DNA of 64,000 bases from contig CP066886.1 in assembly GCA_016745315.1 (NCBI GenBank), forward strand, positions 2,201,501-2,265,500, in the 5' to 3' direction. This document shows, in pieces, positions 57,735-64,000 of this stretch. The notes beneath the pieces are model-generated. The model saw only the letters and a list, made by a program, of their open reading frames with translations. It searched no databases and was not told the origin of the DNA. Each line of letters begins with the position of its first letter. Position 1 is the stretch's first letter. The translations under genes were made by a program, and so were the position numbers. Source of the stretch: Arthrospira sp. PCC 9108. Its GTDB lineage: Bacteria; Cyanobacteriota; Cyanobacteriia; Cyanobacteriales; Microcoleaceae.

Positions 57735-58163
57735 ATGGCTTCCGAAAACCAAGTAAAACAATATCTAGCCCACTGGTTTCAGTTAGGCAAAAAGGTTGTC
57801 CTGAATAATGGCAGCCAAACTCAACTACCATTAAGGATTATTGCAGGCGATCGCTATAGCCAAGAATTCGAGGAGTGCTGGGAACAAATTTTAAGTCCAG
57901 AGTCTGGCGACTGCTACCTAGAGGGAACCAATGAGACCATAGCACAACTACTGACACCCGAATGGGAAATCATCGACTGTGCTAGGTGTGCAATGCCTAT
58001 TCCGGTCCGCATTCACGGTATGCCAACACCCTGCTGTCCCTGTTTTGACCTCAAAGATTGGCCTAACTCCGACTCACCTCCTCCCAGACTTCCGGTCAAC
58101 AGTCTTTGTCACTTGCTTAATCTATGTCATAGACTGAAGCGAGAGTCAATCCAACAGCCTTAG
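57735..58163 (+). CDS. Small cyanobacterial protein with a CxxC...CCxC cluster
   Basis: I do not recognise this 142-residue protein. It has an alpha/beta N-terminal half (about 1-80), then Cys82 and Cys85 (CARC), and Cys100, Cys101 and Cys103 (CCPC), which could bind zinc or a metal cluster. The end is basic. No Shine-Dalgarno is obvious. It lies 63 bases before the UbiB-like gene and in the same direction, so it may share its transcript. Confidence 0.65.
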   Translation: MASENQVKQYLAHWFQLGKKVVLNNGSQTQLPLRIIAGDRYSQEFEECWEQILSPESGDCYLEGTNETIAQLLTPEWEIIDCARCAMPIPVRIHGMPTPCCPCFDLKDWPNSDSPPPRLPVNSLCHLLNLCHRLKRESIQQP

Positions 58164-58226
58164 AACTTTAGCTGAAAATTTGTTAAGATAGTTTACAATC
58201 ACAATCAGACCCTAACCAAGATTTAC

Positions 58227-60272
58227 ATGACAGCTAAACCAGTGTTGCCTACATTGTCCGAGGCTGACTCCAATTCACTAACACCGAAAGCACTCGAAAC
58301 CGAGGCCATTGATGTGAACTTCTCGGAAACTATAAATACACAAGCGAATTCCGAGGAAGTCTTATTGCGTTATGACCCCGAAGCGATCGCCAATCATTAT
58401 CGTTCGCGGATTTTTGAGGTTTGGGGTCGCCTGTTGTCAATTATCTGGAAACTCGGATTTTGGTATTGGGGAATTTGGAGCGATCGCCGATTTGCTAGGG
58501 GCGATCGTAATCAGCGCAAACGAGCCATTCAACTGCGAAACCTGCTGACCGAACTCGGTCCAGCTTTCATCAAAATCGGACAAGCCTTATCAACCCGTCC
58601 TGATTTAGTAGCGCCACTATATCTTGAAGAATTAACCAAACTCCAGGACCAATTACCCCCCTTCCCCAACGAAGTAGCCTATAAGTTTATTGAAGAAGAA
58701 TTAGGCGATCGGCCAGAAAACATCTATGCTGAACTTAGCTCCGACCCCCTCGCCGCCGCCTCCCTAGGACAAGTCTATAAAGGCAAACTGAAAACAGGTG
58801 AAACCGTAGCCGTTAAAGTTCAGCGTCCTGACCTATGCGAAAGAATAGGACTAGATATTTATATTCTCAGAACGTTGGCAATTTGGGCGAATAATAACCT
58901 GAAATTTATTCGCAGCGACTTAGTAGCGATTATGGATGAGTTGGGGAGTCGCATCTATGAAGAAATGGACTACAACCAAGAAGGTCGTAATGCGGAACGC
59001 TTCCAAGAACTCTACGGACATTTAAAAGATATTTATGTACCCCGTATCTATTGGGAATATACCGGACGGCGGGTGTTAACAATGGAGTGGGTAACGGGAA
59101 CCAAACTCACCAATTTAGAAGAAATTGCCGCCCAAGGAATTGATGCTCGTTATTTAATTGAAGTGGGGGTACAATGTTCCCTCCGTCAACTCCTAGAACA
59201 TGGATTTTTTCATGCTGACCCTCACCCAGGTAACTTGCTGGCTAGTCCAGATGGAAAGTTAGTTTATCTCGATTTCGGGATGATGAGCGAGGTTAAACCC
59301 TATCAGCGTTATGGTCTACTAGAAGCGGTGGTGCATTTAGTTAATCGGGATTTTGAAGGTTTAGCACATGATTATGTAAAGCTAGAGTTTTTGAGTCCTG
59401 ACACAGACCTAACCCCGATTATCCCAGCTTTAGGGGAGGTGTTTAACAATGCTTTGGGTGCTAGTGTAGCCGAGTTGAATTTTAAAAGCATTACTGATGA
59501 ACTTTCGGCTTTGATGTATGAGTACCCGTTTAAGGTGCCGGCTTATTATGCGTTAATTATCCGATCGCTGGTAACTTTAGAAGGAATTGCGATTAATGTT
59601 GACCCCAATTTTAAAGTTCTCAGCAAAGCCTATCCCTATGTAGCGAAACGCTTATTAAGTGACCCAGCGCCAGAGTTACGAACTTCTCTGCGCCTATTAC
59701 TATTTAAAGATGGTTCCTTCCGGTGGAATCGTTTGGAAAATTTGCTCAAAAATGCTAAAAATAGCGATGATTACGATATTAATCAGGTTCTCGATCAGAC
59801 TTTAGATTTTATTTTCTCGGAAAGAGGAGAGTTTATCCGAGAAAATCTGGCGCGGGAATTGGTTAATAATATTGATTTGGCTTCCCAAAGTGCGATCGCT
59901 AAAGCACAAAGGACTATTGCTCAATGGATGGGGGTAAAAACTCAGCCACCAGTCCAGTCAGTATCAGAAACTGATCGTAAAAATCTTGATCATGTTCAGC
60001 GGATTATTGCTATTCTTCAGGAAACTAAGGGTTTTGACCCTATGTTATTAGTACAGCGGGTTCCGAACTTGTTAGGAAAACCGGAAGTGCGAGATTTGAG
60101 TCAGCAGGTCGCCGGGGATTTAGCACAAAGAGCGATCGCTCGTCTCCTTCGAGAGATGTTAGCCTCGGATGAATCTAACCCTTCATCCCAAAACGGACAT
60201 TCGCCTAAACCTGCTGAGGTTAAACCTTTCCCACAATTATCTCTCCCCGCCGCCTTTCGGTTTGATAATTGA
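58227..60272 (+). CDS. AarF/UbiB (ABC1) atypical kinase family protein
   Basis: The 681-residue protein carries the family's KxGQ motif (Lys116-Ile-Gly-Gln119 in FIKIGQALSTRPDL), the Ala-rich loop AAASLGQVYKG, the catalytic HADPHPGNLL and the metal-binding YLDFGM. ABC1 proteins are atypical kinases or ATPases linked to quinone synthesis in bacteria and to plastoquinone/tocopherol metabolism in plastids and cyanobacteria. The C-terminal region (about 500-680) is helical and unlike E. coli UbiB. The N-terminal 45 residues are low complexity. Several paralogues occur in each cyanobacterium, so the particular substrate pathway is unsettled. Confidence 0.93.
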   Translation: MTAKPVLPTLSEADSNSLTPKALETEAIDVNFSETINTQANSEEVLLRYDPEAIANHYRSRIFEVWGRLLSIIWKLGFWYWGIWSDRRFARGDRNQRKRAIQLRNLLTELGPAFIKIGQALSTRPDLVAPLYLEELTKLQDQLPPFPNEVAYKFIEEELGDRPENIYAELSSDPLAAASLGQVYKGKLKTGETVAVKVQRPDLCERIGLDIYILRTLAIWANNNLKFIRSDLVAIMDELGSRIYEEMDYNQEGRNAERFQELYGHLKDIYVPRIYWEYTGRRVLTMEWVTGTKLTNLEEIAAQGIDARYLIEVGVQCSLRQLLEHGFFHADPHPGNLLASPDGKLVYLDFGMMSEVKPYQRYGLLEAVVHLVNRDFEGLAHDYVKLEFLSPDTDLTPIIPALGEVFNNALGASVAELNFKSITDELSALMYEYPFKVPAYYALIIRSLVTLEGIAINVDPNFKVLSKAYPYVAKRLLSDPAPELRTSLRLLLFKDGSFRWNRLENLLKNAKNSDDYDINQVLDQTLDFIFSERGEFIRENLARELVNNIDLASQSAIAKAQRTIAQWMGVKTQPPVQSVSETDRKNLDHVQRIIAILQETKGFDPMLLVQRVPNLLGKPEVRDLSQQVAGDLAQRAIARLLREMLASDESNPSSQNGHSPKPAEVKPFPQLSLPAAFRFDN

Positions 60273-60314
60273 TAATTAATTAACCCGCCCTATTATCACA
60301 GGTAATTACCATGA

Positions 60315-60947
60315 CTAACTAATCAAATTAATGTCGTGTTTAATATCTGCAATCCAATGAAAAATCGAGTCATCAGGATTGCAGTTATATACCTCTGAAT
60401 ATAAATCGCGGATTAACTGCTGTACAAGGGTTTTGGGTAACTTGTCCTGATGTTTTTCACCGATAATCATTAACATCATTTCGGTGGTTGTAGTGCCATC
60501 TAAGGCAGGTAAAATATAAATAATGTCCTGAAATATTCGAGCGCCTAACCTTTGATAAAAGGCAACGCGGCGCTGTTTTAACTGGCGATTTTCGCCAAAA
60601 TCAGGATGTTCTACCTCTAAGATAAGTGATTTGTCATCCTGTTTAACGACATTGATAATATATTCTAAAAACTGAGAACCAATTTTAATATTTCTTAAAT
60701 GGGGAACAGTCGCCAAATATCCTAATAAAACAAATTCCGAATTTGGCAAAGGATGAACAATAGACATGAGGGCGAATCGCTGCTGATAATATCCCCCCCA
60801 GAGTTGAATATTGCCCAACTTGAGAGACCGGGATATGATAGGAATAGGGATGATTTCCTGGGGAGAAAAACTCTGTTGATAAAGTGCGATCGCCTGAGCA
60901 AAATCAGGATTTTCGAGGGTAATTTGTTGAAACTCCACCTCAGACAT
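60315..60947 (-). CDS. GNAT-family N-acetyltransferase
   Basis: The ATG at 60947 gives 210 residues; an in-frame TTG at 60956 is alternative. The fold shows the acetyl-CoA binding region LGYLATVPHLRNIKIGSQFL (motif A with RNxKIG, about 78-97), a following EVEHP strand and FYQRLGARIF (motif B). Acceptor substrate unknown. It converges with the UbiB gene, 42 bases apart, and is followed upstream by the 34-codon ORF on the same strand. Confidence 0.75.
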   Translation of the reverse strand: MSEVEFQQITLENPDFAQAIALYQQSFSPQEIIPIPIISRSLKLGNIQLWGGYYQQRFALMSIVHPLPNSEFVLLGYLATVPHLRNIKIGSQFLEYIINVVKQDDKSLILEVEHPDFGENRQLKQRRVAFYQRLGARIFQDIIYILPALDGTTTTEMMLMIIGEKHQDKLPKTLVQQLIRDLYSEVYNCNPDDSIFHWIADIKHDINLIS

Positions 60948-60975
60948 ATTAATCAATTAACTCCTAGTTGATATC

Positions 60976-61080
60976 CTACTTAATCGAAGAAACCCCTTGA
61001 AACAGTAAAATCAGACCGCCCACCAAAATAGCGATCGCCAAAAACCCGATAATCCCATCAAGTAGCGCCGTATCTTCCAT
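60976..61080 (-). CDS. 34-residue single-helix membrane protein
   Basis: Reading down from ATG at 61080 gives a 34-residue product: acidic start MEDTALLDG, one hydrophobic helix (about 10-28), and GVSSIK at the end, with stop at 60976. GGAAGG lies about 6 bases before the ATG. The size and shape are those of small thylakoid or membrane complex subunits, but it does not match PetG, PetN, PsbX or PsaM as I know them. The gene is 29 bases upstream of the GNAT start. Confidence 0.55.
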   Translation of the reverse strand: MEDTALLDGIIGFLAIAILVGGLILLFQGVSSIK

Positions 61081-61209
61081 AATCTACCTTCCTAGCCTAG
61101 GGTAAACAGGTCCCCATGTTACCACGATTACGGAAAAAGGCACTAAACCTATGCTACCCTTGTTGATAAAACCCCTATAATACCTTATTTGCAAACTTAA
61201 CCAGCCTCA

Positions 61210-64000
61210 ATGGTTCACATCAAGCGCGTGGAACTTACCAACTTTAAATCCTTCGGTGGCACTACTTCAATTCCGCTGCTACCGGGGTTTACAGTGGTGT
61301 CTGGACCGAACGGTTCGGGGAAATCCAACATTCTTGATGCTCTATTATTCGCCCTAGGTCTGTCCTCGTCGAAAGGAATGCGGGCGGAAAGATTACCCGA
61401 TTTGGTGAATAATTCCCAAAGCCGGAAAACGACGGTAGAAACTCGGGTTACGGTTACTTTTGACCTATCAGACCTAACATTTCCCGAACTAGAAGAGGAA
61501 CCGACGCAACTGGGAGGGGAGGGAGAAACGGTAACAGAAGGGGAAGAAACGGGACTGGTAGCTAAGGAAGAATGGAGTGTAACCCGGAAATTGCGGGTGA
61601 CAAAACAGGGAACCTACACCTCTACCTACTATATCAATGGGGAACCCTGTACGCAAACTGAACTACACGAACAACTAAACCGTCTGCGGATCTACCCAGA
61701 AGGTTATAACGTTGTGCTTCAGGGAGACGTGACGGGTATTATCACGATGAAACCGAGGGAAAGGCGGGAAATTATCGACGAACTGGCGGGGGTAGCACAG
61801 TTCGATCGCAAAATTGTTCTAGCTCGCGAAAAACTCGATACGGTCAAAGAACGGGAAGAACGTAGCCGCATAGTTGAACAGGAACTAATTAGCCAACGCG
61901 ATCGCCTGGCTAAAGACCGCGCCAAAGCGGAAAAGTATCAAAAACTCAAGGCTGAATTACAGGAAAAAAGCCTTTGGTACGCTATCGGTCACTATCAAAC
62001 CCTACAACAACAACTCTGGCGACTGCGGGAACAAATAGAAGCAGGCGATCGCAGCCATAGTGAATTGACGGAACAATTCCAACAGCAGCAAAGCCAAATT
62101 AAACAAGCAACCACTACCCTAGAAACATTAAACGCTTTAGTAAAAGCTATGGGGGAAGAAGAACTGCTGCAACTCCAGTCAACCCTGGCTACCCAGGAAG
62201 CGGAACTGGGTTCTACTGGACAGAGGCGGCGGGAATTGGAAACGGCGGCGCAAAAGGTGAGTGAGCAGATCCGACAAACCCAAGGGGCTATTGAAGAACA
62301 TAGCCAAACTCTGGCTAATTTGGAACAGCAAAAAAAGAGGGAAACGGAGTTAGCACGGGTTCGGGAAAGCGATCGCCATGTCGCCCAAACTAGCCTGAAC
62401 GAAACCCGTAGCCAGGCTGATAAAATAGCTAATCAAGCGGAAACTTGGATGGTGCAACAGACGGAACTACACCGCCAAATAGAAGCGCTGCAAAATAGCC
62501 TCAACCCCCAAAAGACAGAACAAGCGAGACTGCGGGAAAGATCGGAACAACTACAGCGCCAAACCCAGGAAAGGGAACAGGCGCTAAAATCCTTACAGGA
62601 GCAATTAACTACGGAACAGGAAACTCTGGAAACGGCTACTAAGGCTCGCGATCGCGCGGCTGTTCAGGTAGAGTCTCTATCGCGCATAGTGACCGCCCTA
62701 GAAGAAGATCTGTCTGTACAACAAGACACACTCAACCGCTTATTAGAAGAACAGCGGGAACGTCAACGTAAATTAGACCGCCTGGAAGCTCAACAACAAG
62801 CCCGTGAAGAGGCGACGGGGAGCTATGCGACTATGGCGATTAAAAAAGCTGGGTTAACTGGGGTCTGTGGTTTGGTCTGTCAGTTGGGACGGGTAGAACC
62901 TAAATATCAACTAGCTTTAGAAATTGCTGCGGGAGGTAGGTTAGGACATTTAGTGGTAGAAGATGATACGGTGGCGGCAGAGGCGATCGCTCTGTTGAAA
63001 CGAGAAAAAGCGGGACGGGCTACGTTTCTCCCCCTCAACAAAATTAGACGATCATCAGAGAGAATGGAAACTTCCATCCCCGCGATCCTTGATGGATTGG
63101 TAGACCTGGCAGTAAATTTAATTGAATGCGATCGCCGTTATGATCACATTTTCGATTATGTCTTTGGCAAAACTCTAGTATTTAAGTCCCTAAATCAAGC
63201 CCGCCGCTATCTGGGACAATATCGGATGGTGACATTAGACGGGGAATTGCTAGAATCTAGTGGGGCAATGACTGGCGGTAGTAGCACATCCCGTTCAACT
63301 CTGCACTTTGGTAGTGTAGATGATCAAGCTAATGCCTCAGCCCGTGATATCGCCACGACTAAAGAAAGATTAGCCGAAATAGAATTGCTACTGGGCCGCC
63401 TGGGTCAAGGTATTGCAGAGGGGGCGCAAACGGCTAAACAACGTTCTGCGGAATTAATCGAGGCTAAACAAAATCTGCGAGAGGCTACCCAAAAGGTGAC
63501 TCAAGTAGAATCCCAAATTTTAGCTATTACCACGACTAGAGAACAAATGCGATCGCACTTAGCCACGCAAACCCAAGAATGGTCTACCGCGAGGGAACGT
63601 CTAGCAGCACTAGATAGCACGATTCCCGCAGCCGAACAACAACTACAAAGCGATCGTGAAACCCTAGCCCAATTGGAAATCACCAACAGCCACAGTGAAT
63701 GGCAACAGATACAAATTCGGCTACGACAACAAGAAGCGCACCTGCAAGCCCAAGAAACCGCCCTCCGAGAAGTTGAACAGCGGTTAATCGATATTAATAC
63801 CCAATCGGCCACGCGGCGCGAAAAGTTGGCAGCAGACCACCGACGCGCGGCTGAGTTCAAGCAGCAGCAAGAGTCCTTTAACCAACAAATCACCGATACC
63901 CAAAACCGCATTACCAGCATCAATAACCAAATTCGAGAAACCCGCGCCGCCATGGCTCAGGTTGAGCAACGCTTGGGGACGGCAAAACAAGAACGCGATC
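61210..64000 (+). CDS. smc: Chromosome segregation protein SMC, 3' end outside window
   Basis: The frame is open from ATG 61210 to the last base, 930 codons. SMC is an ABC-type ATPase that loads on DNA and organises chromosomes with ScpA/ScpB. The Walker A motif is GPNGSGKS (32-39), in a head domain with ELTNFKSFGG. A first coiled coil (about 170-540) leads to a hinge (about 545-690; AGLTGVCGLVCQLG, AAGGRLGHLVVEDD, SGAMTGGSS) and a second coiled coil to the window edge. An acidic insertion (about 97-120) splits the head near LEEEPTQLGGEGE. The C-terminal head with Walker B is outside. Confidence 0.95.
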   Translation, partial: MVHIKRVELTNFKSFGGTTSIPLLPGFTVVSGPNGSGKSNILDALLFALGLSSSKGMRAERLPDLVNNSQSRKTTVETRVTVTFDLSDLTFPELEEEPTQLGGEGETVTEGEETGLVAKEEWSVTRKLRVTKQGTYTSTYYINGEPCTQTELHEQLNRLRIYPEGYNVVLQGDVTGIITMKPRERREIIDELAGVAQFDRKIVLAREKLDTVKEREERSRIVEQELISQRDRLAKDRAKAEKYQKLKAELQEKSLWYAIGHYQTLQQQLWRLREQIEAGDRSHSELTEQFQQQQSQIKQATTTLETLNALVKAMGEEELLQLQSTLATQEAELGSTGQRRRELETAAQKVSEQIRQTQGAIEEHSQTLANLEQQKKRETELARVRESDRHVAQTSLNETRSQADKIANQAETWMVQQTELHRQIEALQNSLNPQKTEQARLRERSEQLQRQTQEREQALKSLQEQLTTEQETLETATKARDRAAVQVESLSRIVTALEEDLSVQQDTLNRLLEEQRERQRKLDRLEAQQQAREEATGSYATMAIKKAGLTGVCGLVCQLGRVEPKYQLALEIAAGGRLGHLVVEDDTVAAEAIALLKREKAGRATFLPLNKIRRSSERMETSIPAILDGLVDLAVNLIECDRRYDHIFDYVFGKTLVFKSLNQARRYLGQYRMVTLDGELLESSGAMTGGSSTSRSTLHFGSVDDQANASARDIATTKERLAEIELLLGRLGQGIAEGAQTAKQRSAELIEAKQNLREATQKVTQVESQILAITTTREQMRSHLATQTQEWSTARERLAALDSTIPAAEQQLQSDRETLAQLEITNSHSEWQQIQIRLRQQEAHLQAQETALREVEQRLIDINTQSATRREKLAADHRRAAEFKQQQESFNQQITDTQNRITSINNQIRETRAAMAQVEQRLGTAKQERD

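Noticed and set aside
61719..63990. Minus-strand frames inside smc
   Set aside because: The plus frame has Walker A, coiled coil and hinge without interruption; these are shadows.

Overview
The window looks like chromosomal DNA of a filamentous cyanobacterium, most likely of the Arthrospira/Limnospira type. This is inference from gene content and from the very frequent GCGATCGC (HIP1) octamers; no rRNA or other marker gene is present. Recognisable cyanobacterial genes are glgC (glycogen synthesis), ribD, a carotenoid oxygenase, a folate/biopterin transporter family member, an AarF/UbiB kinase and smc. No tRNA, rRNA or CRISPR array was found.

Layout. (1) 1-3.3 kb: the 3' part of a giant Calx-beta surface protein with a roughly 300-residue Pro-Glu/Thr linker. 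(2) 3.7-15.5 kb: ordinary housekeeping and metabolic genes, mostly on the minus strand (DnaJ-like chaperone, P-loop kinase, glgC, NACHT NTPase, methyltransferase, ribD with a coupled small membrane protein, carotenoid oxygenase, folate/biopterin-type transporter). (3) 15.6-19.2 kb: a 1202-residue membrane protein with a hydrolase-like GYSGGG motif. (4) 19.2-45.9 kb: an accessory island of large secreted or surface proteins separated by tandem-repeat arrays. It holds two near-identical seven-bladed propeller/RTX proteins (22.2 and 39.9 kb), an RTX-lipase (27.6 kb), a subtilisin-like protease broken by one frameshift (31.6-36.2 kb), a truncated NB-ARC ATPase (36.5 kb) and a group II intron with a frameshifted reverse transcriptase (24.9-27.5 kb). 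The arrays are 18 and 24 copies of a 151-bp unit and 6 copies of a 291-bp unit; all share the inverted repeat AGTAGGTTGGGTG/CACCCAACCTACT and CATATATATGTC-like junctions. (5) 45.9-49.4 kb: a LarA-family protein, an AEC permease, a uronate-dehydrogenase-like epimerase and a PsiE-like membrane protein. (6) 49.6-56.1 kb: a four-gene signalling cluster (substrate-binding lipoprotein, hybrid histidine kinase, class III nucleotide cyclase, receiver protein). (7) 56.2-64 kb: a Card1-like nuclease-domain protein, a small Cys-rich protein, UbiB, a GNAT acetyltransferase, an overlooked 34-codon membrane ORF and the 5' part of smc.

The most interesting biology is in the island. The two propeller proteins have blades that are almost identical apart from a few short hypervariable positions, the pattern expected for recognition surfaces that are homogenised by recombination and diversified at contact residues. 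The surrounding arrays, the shared C-terminal repeat module of the lipase and protease, and a relic of that module fused to the NB-ARC gene all point to repeated recombination in this locus. The signalling cluster is also notable: a peptidoglycan-binding-like domain sits inside the sensor region of the kinase, and a solute-binding protein with no ABC permease is encoded just upstream.
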